This document shows, piece by piece, positions 11,490 to 23,319 of a stretch of DNA of 64,000 nt. The notes under the pieces are model-generated. The model did not search any database, had not been told where the DNA came from, and worked only from the letters and a program-made list of their open reading frames with translations. Source of the stretch: Cyprinodon diabolis (Eukaryota > Chordata > Actinopteri > Cyprinodontiformes > Cyprinodontidae); the NCBI GenBank assembly GCA_030533445.1, contig CM060070.1:32580001-32644000 (forward strand). Direction: 5' to 3'. Both the position numbers and the translations under genes were made by a program. The first letter of the stretch is position 1. Every line of letters begins with the position of its first letter.

Positions 11490-12945
11490 TACCTTTGCAA
11501 TTTTTTCTCTGCAGCATACTATTGAGTAACTTATTCCTTATAAATATTAGGATCTGTTTTTGACCTGGTGTGAGTATGATGTGGTCTCAGGAAAAATTGT
11601 TGTTGTAAATATCTGCATATCATAGTTTTTCCAGCTTCAGAAGGCTGGATAGCCTTTAATCTAAGTCAAGTTACTGCTACGCTGCTGCTCAAACAAAAAA
11701 AATAAAATAAAAAACACTATCTGAAAGCTATATAAAGAAATTCCTTTTGGTATACACTCTTTCTATACAAAACGACAATAGTGTTTGTCTAAGTCTAAGA
11801 AGTTCTTCGGTGAACTAATTCTAGCCGGTAGCTGGTTTTGCTGAACTTATGTTTTCATACATTTAGGCTGATTCCTGACATGGGTAAAACATTAGCAATG
11901 GTGTGTGATTTTCTATGGGGACCTAGAGATGTTGGAGAGCAAATGCTAGACATGAGACATATTTTTAATTCAAGAGTCATAGATTTTGTAAGCATCATAG
12001 TTTACATAAGAGTCAATAAGGACAACTTCTTTATTTCTGCACCTAGTTTTTATCTTGAAGATAAACTAACATGGTGCTGCACAGCACAGTACAGTCTTTT
12101 TAGAAACTTCTTAAAGTCCAGTACAAACACGCACACACAAAACAAATGATGTGCTCATTGTGGCCTAAAAGAAGGCAATATAATACATTTCAGATGATGC
12201 AGAGAGATTTTGTGCACATTTAAACGTATTTGCACCATTAGAAATAACAATAATATGAATAGAATAATATCAATAAAGGAAAACACGTATATACAGGCTG
12301 ACTAAAATTAATTAAGCTGGACAGTAGACATTCTCTACACAAGTAAAACTAAAAGAAATGACTGAACTGAAATATTTTGTAGAACATTAAAAGCCGTCAC
12401 AGAGCCTATAGAACTTTGAGGGCGGTTTCTCTCACAGTGTTCTTTAATGTGCTCTGAACAAAGTATGATTAAGTTTTATTCAATTATTATGGGACTATTA
12501 ATTTGCAGTATATTGGGTCAAACTGCTGTGGAGAGGAGTATGTGGAGATAATCCACCTGTTTGAAGCCTAATCTGCTGTAAAATAGAGAGTGGATAAGGG
12601 TGTGGTGGTGGTGGTGGTGAGGGGTCAATCAGCAGAAAAACATTCTCATTTTTATTTTTTGTAATTTTACCTCTTTGATAATGAATATAGTTGATAATTA
12701 TAATTTGTAAATTATAATTTATAATGTATTTTCCAATCAAAGACCAACAATTCATTTATAAATCATTGAGTCGTTGAAGCAGCAAAACAGTAATCTTAAG
12801 GAGTTCTTTATATACTTTCACAATCGAGACTGAATTGATGAAACGTTTAAAAAAATCCCCATCAATTAGCAGCAGTGAAGGTGTAGCAGTGCTTAATAGG
12901 AAGAAATACTGTGGCATTAAAAGTCACAACCTAAAACCTTTAGGT
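11490..12945. other. Non-coding 3' flank of protease A, duplicated in copy B
   Basis: No gene is supported. Short frames here (for example 11838-12149) are matched in copy B (28706-29011), but they carry no recognisable domain or start context. The match reflects the duplication rather than coding constraint. A (GTG)n tract lies at 12600-12620. Confidence 0.7.
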
Positions 12946-12997
12946 AATCATCGATAGTCAAATGTGGGCATTGAATAGGAAGGACTTTCAGCATTGT

Positions 12998-13400
12998 TTT
13001 CTAGCTTTATTGGTGTTTTCTGGTTTATTTGTGTTCTTAGGTTTTTCTTTGCTTGCCCTCTGTTGTTGGTCTCTTTTTCCCTAGCTCCTTCTAGAAGCCT
13101 CTCTTCACACCTGCTCCCAATCAGCTCATTAGGGTTCTCTTTGTTCAGTCTTCCATATAAACTCTCCCTGTGCAGATCCTGAGTGCTGGTTCCTCGTTTC
13201 TTTCCCTTGCTCCTCGTGCATGTTTTCCCTGATGATTCCATGGTTCTGGTTTGTTTTGCATTTTTAAGTAGGATTTTTGGATTCCTGCCTCTGTTACCTG
13301 TAATAACTTCATTAAAACTACAAGAACTCACCTCTGCCTCCTAGCCTCTGCATTTGGGTCCTTAAAAACCTCAACCAAACCCTCACGAGCAATTCCTCAC
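12998..13400 (+). repeat. Truncated LTR-like repeat (family ending TTGGGTCC...)
   Basis: It matches the right part of the fuller copy at 30256-31335 in block B. Shared words include CTAGCTCCTTCTAGAAG, CTGCTCCCAATCAGCTCATT and TGTTACCTGTAAT. The 5' end is missing here. There is no coding capacity. It was probably present before the duplication. Confidence 0.7.
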
Positions 13401-13689
13401 AGCAGAAAAGGGGGGAGGGACTGAATTTGAATAAGCCTGCAAAAACAAAGGAATGGAAAATTTAGGCAGCCAGGGACGTGTGACTGATGTCGCAATTAAC
13501 CTCAAATATAACAGGATCAGCAGTTAATAATCAGTAATCATCCATGGAATGAAATGAACACATGGAATCAGTCACATGATGAAACATCAGACAGGTAGAG
13601 CAAGTTATATTCAGAGTATAAATTACATTTAACCTTCTTCTAACAAGGTCTGCTTGTGTTTTCAATAAAAGGGATTTCCCTTTACTTTT

Positions 13690-14380
13690 TGTTGCTCCAT
13701 TTGGTGGGGAGTTCATTTGGACCAGTCTCGATATTAACTATGATGGAAAAGTCCTGCTGAGTGATGCTCCTTACTTCTGCTTCCCTGTAGCCTGAAGGAG
13801 AAGGCATGTATCTCCTAACAGCAGATGATCTGCTGCTGTTTCTGCATCAAGACAGGTCTGCGTGTACACCTGTAGCTGAAATATATTAGTTTAAAAAACA
13901 CTACTTTTTTTTGGTGAGACATTTATTGCTAAAGGAGATTTGAAAAAAAGAACAGTATAAATTGAAGATTAATTCAATTTATTTCTGTTAGGATAATTAT
14001 CATTGATGTTTGAGTTTGTTACACCTTAATATTAGCTGCCTGTTGTGTGTCAGAACTGATGTTTTCCCCATTAGTTTATCAGTTATAATCTTCATTTTGT
14101 TTGTAAAAAAGATTTGGGAATGGAATGAGAGCGGTGTCCTTCAGCTAAGAACAAAGTGTAATATTTTTATACGGCTGGAGCCATTGGATGTCTCCTCATC
14201 TGCAAACCTGTATGATGTAAAATGTGATGATGTGGCAGACTGGAGATGTACAAAATGCCTCTTTAACCTCTTTTGCTCCTCTACGCTCTTGGTTTCAGAA
14301 GGGTCAATTTATACCACAGTAAACTGTTTTTCCGGACTAGGTAGGATTCCCATAGGCATGTAGAGAGTCATTTTCTCTCC
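13690..14380 (+). repeat. Old dispersed repeat, inverted copy at 7810-8720
   Basis: 13690-13840 matches the minus strand of 8620-8700, and 13985-14270 matches the minus strand of 7810-8135. The part after about 13850 is absent from duplication copy B, where the sequence jumps to the equivalent of about 15510. No gene is visible in it or in 14380-14856. Confidence 0.6.
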
Positions 14381-14856
14381 AGTTTCCTAGCATTCGCTTT
14401 AATTCAGTGAGCTGTTGTGAAACCAAAATCTCACGACCTCAAGCTAGATCAATTCAGAGCCACAGATTTGACTGAGTTTGTTGAAACTGCTTTGTGAAAC
14501 AGATCACGGCCCCTAGGTGTTCAAGACTATAGCAGTAAATCCTGTTAAAGTAATATTACAGGCTTTGTAGTAGGAAACTTTAAATGTAAAGAAGGACAAG
14601 GTAAAGCATTACCATACTAGCATCCAGAGAACATCAGAATGGGCTTTTAAATTAGTAATGCTAAGCTCCTTCTGTTTGCTTTTCTTTGCGTACATGTAAA
14701 CCACTGTAGATATGTTTACACGGATCGGTGTATTGCACAATCACTTAGTTTAATCAAGAAAAATTATCTGCTGCCTGAAAGTGTTTTATAATGTGTTTGC
14801 AATGTTGTTTCCATTTAAAATTTGGAATAGCAATAAATATTCCTGCCACTCCTAAT

Positions 14857-15964
14857 CAGTGTTGGGCACGTTACTTTGAAAAAGTAATTAGTTATGGTTA
14901 CTAGTTACCTCTCCCTAAAAGTAACTGAGTTACTCACTGTGTTACTCCACAATAAAAGTAAGTAGTTACTAGTAAAAGTAACTATTGCGTTACTATTGTG
15001 TTTCTCGACCCCGTAACCTTCACCAACCTTCAAAAGCCAGCTGAATAGAGTGCACAACAAAGATAAAGAGTTTTGCATTTATTGCAACTCAACGTAAATG
15101 ACATCGAGGGGAACGCTATCTGACGGGCCCTTTAAACCCCGTCAGATAGCGTTCCCACTGCTTAACATGGGGGGAACGGTATCTGATGCAGTGTAAATAT
15201 CATCAGGCTGCATTACCTCTACTTATGGGTGTGAAGTTTTTTAACAAGGCGTTCAGATCTGGTGAGTGTATGAAATTAATAACTGGGGATGTCTAATTCT
15301 GAAATCATGTGTGTTTGGGTTGTTATAAGATACTGCAACATCCATCTATCTATCTATCCATCTATCTGTCTATCCATTCATCCATCCATCCATCCATCCA
15401 GATTTCTCCCTTTCTCCATATAGGCTAACATTTGATCGTTCACTCTTTCCGTAGTTCCCCTGTGGCGCGAGCACAGGGCGGCTGTTACGTGCCTTTAGCG
15501 AGCATGCGCGTTTCCTTACGCTTGCGCGGTGAATCTTGCCCCCTGCGCTGTGCGGAGATGCAGGGGAAACTGTATTTGATGGGGAAATGCAGCTCAACGT
15601 AACATCGGTATTTCCATGTGGAAAACACTGTTTTGCTGCTGGAGTCCTCCTCACTCTCCATCTCTCTGTGTGTGCTGTACGTTAACACCTGCCAGCGAAA
15701 ACACCCACCTACCCAATTGACAGACGGAATCTCACTATACATCAGCTAATCTCATCCTCCCATCTCTCATGACAAGGCGCGCACAAGTCCTATCATGAAA
15801 AAAACAGTTAATTGTGCGACCTGAGTAACGTGCAGTAACGGGGTGTCGGTAATGGTAACTGTGTTATAGTTACAGTCAAAGTAATGACTTAGATTACTCG
15901 TTACTAAATAAGGGTAACAGTGTTACTAAAGCCGTTACTTTTAACGCTGTTACTCCCATCACTG
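14857..15964. mobile_element. hAT-superfamily MITE with 8-bp target duplication
   Basis: Termini are CAGTGTTGGGC... and ...CCCATCACTG, imperfect inverted repeats of the hAT type. They are flanked by perfect 8-bp duplications CTCCTAAT at 14849-14856 and 15965-15972. The ends are rich in GTTACT/AGTAAC words, as in a common fish hAT-derived family. No transposase is encoded. Inside are a perfect 19-bp hairpin (15109-15156) and a (TATC/TCCA)n microsatellite (about 15340-15400). Copy B keeps only the right end and one CTCCTAAT, so the insertion predates the duplication. Confidence 0.88.
15109..15156. repeat. Perfect 19-bp inverted repeat inside the hAT MITE
   Basis: The arms 15109-15127 and 15138-15156 are perfect reverse complements around a 10-base spacer (GGGAACGCTATCTGACGGG and its complement). 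A third, partly diverged half-arm (GGGAACGGTATCTGATG) follows at about 15172. Confidence 0.9.
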
Positions 15965-16131
15965 CTCCTAATACAATACATAGCTAGGGAAGTAATCAGT
16001 ACACAGTAAATGTCAATAACCACCAAAAATCAGGGAGACATTTTTGAAATATATTTATGTCATTATATATGTATTTTTAAATATTTATTTTCCCAAAAAA
16101 TACTAAGAAAAAAAAAACCAAATCCCCCAAA

Positions 16132-16162
16132 ATGCTTTGCAAGATGTCTCCTTGCAAAGCAT
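16132..16162. repeat. 12-bp hairpin in a TTTTAGT-rich repeat
   Basis: ATGCTTTGCAAG (16132-16143) and CTTGCAAAGCAT (16151-16162) form a perfect stem with a 7-base loop. It lies in a repeat (about 16010-16400) rich in TTTTAGTC words. Copy B has the same structure at about 32395 with one mismatch. Confidence 0.75.
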
Positions 16163-16678
16163 CATGGGATTTGTTTTCAGGGCACGAAACAACCAAGTTG
16201 AAACGGGTATGTGCAGGGCAATGTTGTTTTTGACAGGCATCTTAGATTTAGTCCTTGTTTTAGTCTTTAGTATGAAAAATTTATTAGTCTTATTCACATA
16301 TTAGTCATTACGATATGTGATATTTTTAGTTGTTTTTAGTTGACTAAAACTTAAAAAGGTTTTAGTCTAGTTTTAGTCGGTTTTATGGTGCACTTCAAAA
16401 AGCAGCTAACCTTTACAATTTTGAATAACAACCAGATTCTTTACCAGACTGACAGCTCTTGTGTAGATAATACAATTGTTGGAAATGCAATGCTGCAGTG
16501 CAGTTCATCATTGCTATGAGGCAGAAACCTTTGATTTATAGGAGGTCTAGTTCAACACATCATATTTGTTTATATAGCAAACAGACCAGCTAGCAAAACG
16601 TGCAAAAAAGGAAAGGTTTTAGACATACAAGGTTTCCACACAAAAGCAAACACTTCCTGATCTATTAATTGTGCATTA

Positions 16679-17004
16679 TGTGGAACTATTAAATTGTTAA
16701 GATAATTAAAATAGTAGCACTCCATTTTATTTTATTGTTTAAGGACCCTCTGTGGTCACAGACCACAGTTTTATTCTGTTGTATTAGTTAGGAGTTTAAG
16801 GTCTGCCAGCAGAGGGCGCTCGGTGCTGCTTGTGCTAGTTGCTGACGCTCTGGCCAGCAGAAGAAACTGGTCAGCGTTGGATGAAGCAGAGAGGATGCAC
16901 AGAGCAGCTGTTTTAATCTGCTGTATTTTCTGTTCTGCAGTCTCTACAAAAATAAATGTGTTGCACTGGAGAAGAGTTGGCCCATCATTCTCAGAAGTGT
17001 AACA
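16679..17004 (+). repeat. 5' LTR of the Gypsy element
   Basis: TGTGGAACT...AGTGTAACA, 326 bp, with AAATAAA near its 3' end. It differs from the 3' LTR at roughly 15-20 positions by eye. A likely primer binding site TGGTGAGCCAGCC starts at 17010, five bases after the LTR. Confidence 0.92.
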
Positions 17005-17441
17005 TATTTTGGTGAGCCAGCCAGAAGGTGGCGCTAGTGAGTCAACAACATCTTACATCTTCTGCGTGATCAGCTGTGTGCAGCCTTGTGGCAATTAGAG
17101 AGAGAGCCACTCGTGGACATCTCTAGGTGACTGAAAGGTTCCGGCCTGGACAGTGGGGAGCCTCAAAGCAAGGTCAAGAGGACACTCATCAGGTTAGCAG
17201 AAGGTGTGTTTGATGAAATTGCAGAAAATGAGGATGACGATCAAGTGTTTTTATAAAGACATAGCCAATTTTATAAAGACATAGCCACATACATTCAACA
17301 AGTGAGTGAGGGGAAATGTCCATCTGGAGAGGAACCACCATTTAAACAGTCTGCACCCCAAAAAGATTATGAAGACACCTCTCCACCGGCCATTCCCATC
17401 CAAAAATCTGATTATTCGATTAAAACCTGATCAGAGTTAAA

Positions 17442-18340
17442 ATGTGCTCTGCAAGAGGTAACATTGAGGAGGGAGTTCAAAATCTCTGGGCAGATTGGAG
17501 AGAGTGGACAGAGGGACAAGCTATCTTACCTCAGTTTAGAGGGGTTGAAAAAGGACAAACAGAGACTGAAATAGTGGAAGCAGTAATTAGGGCCATTAGT
17601 CCAGGAATGCAGCTAAGGGACATGTTGGAGATAAAATGGGGGCTAACACTTAGCAAGCTGCTAACCATTATAAAGGGACACTACAGGGTTGACAGTCCCA
17701 CTGAGATTTACCATCAGCTTCTCAATATCTCCCAAGAGCCTAAAGAGACTGCTCTAAATTTTGTTTTCCGTGCCATCGAACTCAAAGAGAAATTGTTATG
17801 GAAAGCAGCAAATGAGGAGAGCGATGAAATGTACAGCAGGGCCACAATCCAGCGCAAGTTCCTCCGCTCCATTGAAACTGGGCTTCTCAGTGACTCCATT
17901 AAGTATCAGTTACTGCCCTTCCTAAGTAACATGACCATAACAGATGAAGAACTGATAGAGAAGGTCAATGAAGCTTCAAAGCTAGAAAATGAAAGATTCG
18001 AGAAACGCAAACGACCCACTGCTGTCAAGATTCCTAAGGTACAGGAGCTCCAAACAGAATGCCAAGCAGCCCTAATACCTGTTCAGAGCTAAACAAAACC
18101 CAAAGAATCTCCCACTGCAGTGGCTGGGAAAACAGTTAAAAATAAAGAGCAGATAATAGAAGAGCTTTGCAAAGAAATTAAAGAAATGTTTCTGGCTGCT
18201 ATGGTAACCAATTCCCACACCATGGCACCAAAATAACGACAAAAAGGCTGTAAAAGATGCAGAGGAGAGGGGAAAGTAGAAGATTGTACGCACAGTTTCA
18301 AATGTGGGCGGGAGGGCCACTACTCTCATAGATGCCGAGC
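17442..18340 (+). pseudogene. Gypsy gag remnant with zinc knuckle
   Basis: An open frame of 216 codons (17442-18092) reads like a capsid domain: NLWADWREWTEG, then LSKLLTIIKGHYRV, then TALNFVFRAIELKEKLLW. It ends in a stop. After a broken stretch, a knuckle-like motif FKCGREGHYSHRC is readable at about 18298-18336 in another frame. The N-terminal region before 17442 is also broken. Retroelement capsid is more likely than a cellular gene because of the flanking LTRs. Confidence 0.8.
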
Positions 18341-18559
18341 ACCGAGGCAGTTGATGGGAAACGGGGAGGGACTACTGAAATGGGACCAGCAGTAGTCCAG
18401 ACCCAAGGTTACCATAACGAACAACCAAGCTCACCACCATCCTGCAATGAAAAGCAAGCTGCTGCCGTATCAGATTTAACTGAAGTAAGGTATCTACATC
18501 CTCAACGTAAGTCAAGGTTAGTAGCCTGGTGGGAAATCGCTGTACTGTGAATTGTTTTA

Positions 18560-19238
18560 TGGACAATCATCCAGTCAAAGTGTTGTGGGATTCAGGGGCA
18601 CAGTCCAGTATTGTAAATGAACACTGTTGGTGGTCAGGCCTGTTTCAGAAGTGTTAGGCAATGAGAATCTCACAGTCTTCGCTGCAAATGAGACGCCCAT
18701 CCCATACATTGGCTGGATTGAAGTCAGCTTCAGACTGGACAGTGATTTGTCACCAACCAGTGAGTTGCAGGTGCCAATATTGGTATCCACAGACCCAGCC
18801 GTGGCTAGCGATTCTATCATCGGCTTCAATGTTATTGAAGCTGTTTTCAATAGAAAAGAAGCAAAAACCAAAAGTGGAAAAAAACAACTTGCACACTTTG
18901 TAAGTAAGGCATTTGAAATAACTGTACAAACAGCACATAAGATCATTCGGCTTGTTAAGAGCAGCAGTAAAGTCTCGGAGACAGGTGTGGTAAGGACGAG
19001 TAAAAAAAAAATACCCCTACCAGCCAAGCAAGTAATCACAGTCTATGTACAGGCAAATGTTACTCCACATGCTTTGGGGCAAGAAATGCTCTTCTTATCG
19101 GATGTGACAGACTCGCTGCCAGAGGGCGTTGTGTTCAATGATGTACTGCTACAAATACCAGACAGAAAGGTGCCATATGTGCCAGTTTGTGACTCTCCAC
19201 CAAAAGAAAAAGTACAACACAATGAAAATACAGAATAA
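18560..19238 (+). pseudogene. Gypsy aspartic protease region
   Basis: The catalytic motif DSGA is at 18589-18600, followed in a second frame (18627-19238) by LTVFAANETPIPYIGWIEVSF, the flap and hydrophobic region of a retropepsin, and then a linker. A frameshift separates the catalytic motif from the rest, so no active protease can be made. After 19238 the frame is lost until the RT begins. Confidence 0.75.
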
Positions 19239-19561
19239 TAAACACAATACTCACCAAAACCGATGTGGCTCAGTTCTCATAAAATCCTTGTCAGTTCCCA
19301 ACCAGGAAAATTATGTTTTGTTTTACAAAAATATTAACTTTTTCTGTTAATTAATCACCGTTCTTTTTTTCTCAGATTCCTCCTCTGCTCTCTCCTTCAG
19401 GCCTGTGTACTGTAGCGTCACCCAGACACTGCACCTGTAACGCTGGTTTCTTAAAGGGACAGCAACGTTATTTTCTGTCTACAGACCTTTACCAACTACT
19501 TATCCCTATTTATGTTAGATTTTAACATGGGTTACAACTGGGTGGGAGCTCTTGGTTTTCA

Positions 19562-20425
19562 GTTTTAGACCAAGGCAAGGCTTACCACCAGGGGTTTCTG
19601 GATGAAGACAGCCGCCCATTAACTGCCTTCCTCACACCCTGGGGGCTTTACCAACGGGTATGCATCCCCTTTGGCCTGAGCTCTGCACCGGCTGAGTTCC
19701 AGAGGAGCATGGAGCAGTGTTTGGCAGGTCTCAGAGACAACATTTGCCTCCCATACCTGGATGACAACCTGGTTAACTGCAGCAATTTTGAAGAGCACCT
19801 AAGGCACATCTGCCTTGTCCTCCAGCGTTATAAAGAGCATGGTGTTAAGCTGACTCCAAAGAAATGCAACCTGTTCAGGCAAAGTGGCAAGTTTCTGAGC
19901 AAGCTGGTTACAGGTGAGGGTTACACAATGGACCCAGCAGAGTTGGCTCCGGTGATGGTACTAAAGGAGAAAACACCTACGACTGTCGGAGAAGTACGTC
20001 AAATGCTTGGTTTTCTCTCTTATTATAGGCCTTTCATCCCCAACTTCTCCCATGTAGCCCAACCACTGTACAGCCTTCTTAGCCCTCCGTCCTCTGAGAG
20101 CTCTGCCCCAGCCCTAGCTGATAAGTCTAAAAAGGGATTGAGGAAAAGTAAAGGCCATTTACCATCCCGCTCGCCCATTCAGTGGACTAGCTCCCACCAG
20201 GAGACATTGAACCAGCTTGTCGATGCACTCACCAGACCTCCTGTCTTAGGGTACCCTGATTTTAAAGAGCCCTTTGTGCTACATTGTGACGCATCTCAGG
20301 TTGGGATGGGTGCCGTTTTGTACCAGCGAGAGCAAGGCAAAATGAGAGTTATAGCATATGGTTCCCGTACCCTGAGTCCAGCAGAGAAAAAGTACCACCT
20401 GCACCCTGGCAAATTAGTAAATTAG
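19562..20425 (+). pseudogene. Gypsy reverse transcriptase and start of RNase H
   Basis: Open from 19562. Motifs are DQGKAYHQGF, AFLTPWGLY, PFGLSSAPAEFQ, the catalytic YLDD (about 19757) and the thumb block FLSYYRPFIPNFS. RNase H follows (LHCDASQVGMGAVLY, about 20281). The N-terminal fingers region, including the usual entry to RT, is missing. The frame closes at 20425 within RNase H. Confidence 0.88.
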
Positions 20426-21400
20426 AGTTTTTGGCGATGAAGTGGGGCATTTGTGAACGCTTCAGAGATTATCTGTACCACGCTTCATTGTTTGTGGTGT
20501 ACACTGACAATAACCCACTAACATATTGCTGACAAGCTCTTCAATGACTTCGCACTCAAGTTTGGCTTCCCGACTAGATTACACCATGATATGGGTAAAG
20601 AGTTTGACAACAAGCCCATGGCAAGGTTGAAAGAACTCTAAGGAATCCAGGGGTCTCACACAACACCCTGCCACCCCCAGGGTAATGGACTGGTGGAGAG
20701 ATTCAACCGCACCCTGTTGTCCATGTTACGGACCCTGGAGAACAAGGAAAAGGATGATTGGAAAGAGCCACTGGCCAAAGTTGTTCATGCATGCAACTGT
20801 ATAAAGAGCGAGGCGACGGGTTACTCCCCATATTATCTAATCTTTGGACGTTCACCACGCCTGCCCATAGACCTGCTCTTCAATCTGAGAAAGGATGAGA
20901 CGCATATGGACTACACTGACTATGTCAGCAGCTGAAAAAAAAGAATGCAGGAGACCTACACAGTAGCTTCTGAAGCAGCCATCAAGGAAGCTGCTTGTGG
21001 GAAGGCATACTACGACAAGAAGGTTGAAGGGAGAGATCTTCCGTCTGGTGACAGAGTTCTGCTTCGAAACCTCACTCCCCGAGGTGGATCTGCAAAGATC
21101 CAATCTTATTGGGAGAACCAGGTCTATAAAGTTATGGAGAGGAAAGCAAACAAAAGCCCAGTGTATTGTATTTGTCCTGAAAATGGTCAGGGGAGATGGG
21201 GGGGAGATAAGGTGGTGCACAGGAATCTCCTATTGCCCTGCAGCTTTCTACCCCTTGAACAGCCACCAGTGCGAACTGTTCAGCTGGATGGATTCAGGAT
21301 GTGCCACTACAGAGCGAAGAGGATGTGCCACTATAGAGCGAAGAGGATTTGCCACTACACAGCGAAGAGGATTTGACACTAGAGAACATTAAGGAAGTAC
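20426..21400 (+). pseudogene. Gypsy RNase H end and integrase, broken
   Basis: The RNase H ending (YTDNNPLTY at about 20500) runs, after a stop, directly into the middle of an integrase core (HHDMGKEFDN), so the zinc-binding region and the first catalytic aspartate are deleted. A further stop follows. Then come [19 protein letters not shown] (20673-20730) and [13 protein letters not shown]. After a stop near 20935 the C-terminal region follows (about 20945-21376) and ends in three copies of a 24-base unit coding for CHYRAKR-like peptides. Confidence 0.82.
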
Positions 21401-21673
21401 AGAAGCAGATTCAGATTGCAAACCCAGGTGAGACCGACACTGTGAGGCAGCAACCTCAAAGACAAAGTCTTAAACAACTTGTACTCAGTTATGACATATT
21501 GGGTCAGCTGACTGGGACTGTAAGGTAAGTCAGAGTAACTGTAAGGTCTAAAACTCAAGTTATTGGAAGTAATGCCTTCTGGAGACCTTGGGCTGTGGGG
21601 CTGTGTTAAAAATATAGTTGACTGTATTATGGAACCAGAAATGTCAGGAGACATTTAATTTTGTAGGGGAGAG

Positions 21674-21999
21674 TGTGGCACTATTAAATAGTTAATATAA
21701 TTAAAATAGTAGGCCCCATTTTATTTTATGGTTTAAGGACCCTTTGTGGTCACAGACCACAGTTTTATTCTGTTGTATTAGTTAGGAGTTTAAGGTCTGC
21801 CAGCAGAGGGCGTTCGGTGCTACTTGTGCTAGTTGCTGGAGCTCTGGCCAGCAGAAGAAACTGGTCACTGTTGGATGAAGCAGAGAGGGAGCACAGAGCA
21901 GCTGTTTTAATCTGCTGTATTTTCTGTTCTGCAGTTTCTACAAAAATAAATGTGTTGCACTTGGAGAAGAGTTGGCCCATCATTCTCAGAAGTGTAACA
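21674..21999 (+). repeat. 3' LTR of the Gypsy element
   Basis: TGTGGCACT...AGTGTAACA, 326 bp, preceded by the purine tract GTAGGGGAGAG. It has the same length as the 5' LTR. Confidence 0.92.
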
Positions 22000-22611
22000 A
22001 TTACACTCAGATCAATAAAATCTTCATTACTCCAAAAAAATCAAAGAACAAAAACTTTCTTCTTTCTACTTTGGCAATTTTTGCTTTTTTCTAAGAATTT
22101 GTGTCATAGAGTCTGATATAAAAAAATACACAGATAACCTACATAACCATTGTTGTGGAACGTAAAGCACAGCCTCGGAACTATGCGAGCGCAGAGATGC
22201 ATTTTTGCAAAAGCACAGCTGGAAGAACAGAGTTGAGCATGCAGTATCAAACCATTCCAGATTACTTTCATCCCCGACGCTGCTGCCATTATCCATCTGA
22301 TCATGAAGAGCAGAGTTTGTCAGAGTTGATAACTATAACAGCTGAAACAAAATTGTCAAACTACCCTGAAATCTTGAAAAGTTTTGTATAAGTCATACTT
22401 ACAGTAAAATTAAGCACTGAATAACAATCTTTACCCTGTGTAACCCTTATTGACAACCACCTGACTATGAAGGAATTCAAATTAAGAGTGAACCTAATTT
22501 TTTCGTATTTAAGTCATGTATTTCTAATGAAGGTGTTTGCTTATTAACATAGCCTTAAGTTTTAACAAAGTCCCTTTTAATCTGTGAATTTTAGATTGTG
22601 TGTTTCGTCTG
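22000..22611. other. Non-coding, partly shared with copy B
   Basis: No gene is seen. 22316-22611 matches 32912-33206 of copy B; 22004-22315 is missing there. Confidence 0.7.
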
Positions 22612-23319
22612 TGTAATGAAGGTCTTCATTACTTGGTGGCACAACACTTAAAATGTGTTAAATGATAAAAGAAATGCATGATGAAGGAAATGAAACGGAT
22701 ACAAACTGATTGAAATGGTTTATTGATGGTGGTTTCAGTGGCATCTCAGCTGGAACTGATTAGGTCCTGTTAAAATACAACAAAGGGATGATATAAGTAT
22801 TGATTGTTCAAAATGTTTGAAGGCTTGTATGGGTGTGGCTTACCTCTCTCTTCCTCTGCAGGGTGTTCAGGCTAAAAGATTCCCCGGGGGCCTGAGTACC
22901 TTTTAAAGGTTCCGGAAGAGACCAAAGCAGACGGAAGGGGGGGAGCAGAGAGTTAGACATTTTATAAACTTAATGTTGGATTTGTATTTATATTGATAAA
23001 GATGTGTTTGTAGAGATGCTGAAAATGACTAGCATTTGGCAACATATATTTTGAGGATTTTTGGTAGTTTGTCAAACCTTGTTTGTGTGTATGTATTTTG
23101 TTTTACTCTGTTTCTTGGTGGGTTTGTGTATTGGAACAGCCAGCAGCTATAAAAGGCTGCATGTTGGCCATATTGAGTTGATGCTGCTGAGACCCTAGGC
23201 CAAAATGAGCAGAGTTTGTTTTGTTCGTTAAATGTTGGTGAATAAACACCCAGTGGGGCTGCACAGTTTCTCTGCCTCAAGTCTCCTACTTCCTCAAACC
23301 GCCAAAGGCCATCCTAACA
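22612..23319 (+). mobile_element. Solo LTR (708 bp) with 5-bp duplication GTCTG
   Basis: TGTAATGAAGG...TCCTAACA flanked by GTCTG at 22607-22611 and 23320-23324. The paralogous site in copy B (about 33207) has a single GTCTG and no insertion, which confirms both ends. A TATA box (GCTATAAAAGG, about 23147) and an AATAAAC signal (about 23239) give it the U3-R-U5 layout of an LTR on the + strand. There is no internal coding region. Confidence 0.92.

Larger units (their letters stand above)
16679..21999 (+). mobile_element. Ty3/Gypsy LTR retrotransposon, defective, both LTRs present
   Basis: A complete insertion of 5321 bp bounded by two LTRs of 326 bp each. A 4-bp target duplication ATTA flanks it (16675-16678 and 22000-22003). 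The gene order is gag, protease, RT, RNase H, integrase, which with the RT motifs makes it Ty3/Gypsy. Coding regions carry stops and frameshifts, the protease-RT junction (19240-19560) is non-coding, and the RNase H-integrase junction lacks the integrase N-terminal part. It is absent from the paralogous site in copy B (about 32900), so it probably entered after the duplication. Confidence 0.92.

Noticed and set aside
11838..12149. 103-codon frame conserved in copy B (28706-29011)
   Set aside because: Similarity is at DNA level with no excess at codon third positions that I could see. It lies downstream of the poly(A) signal and has no recognised motif.
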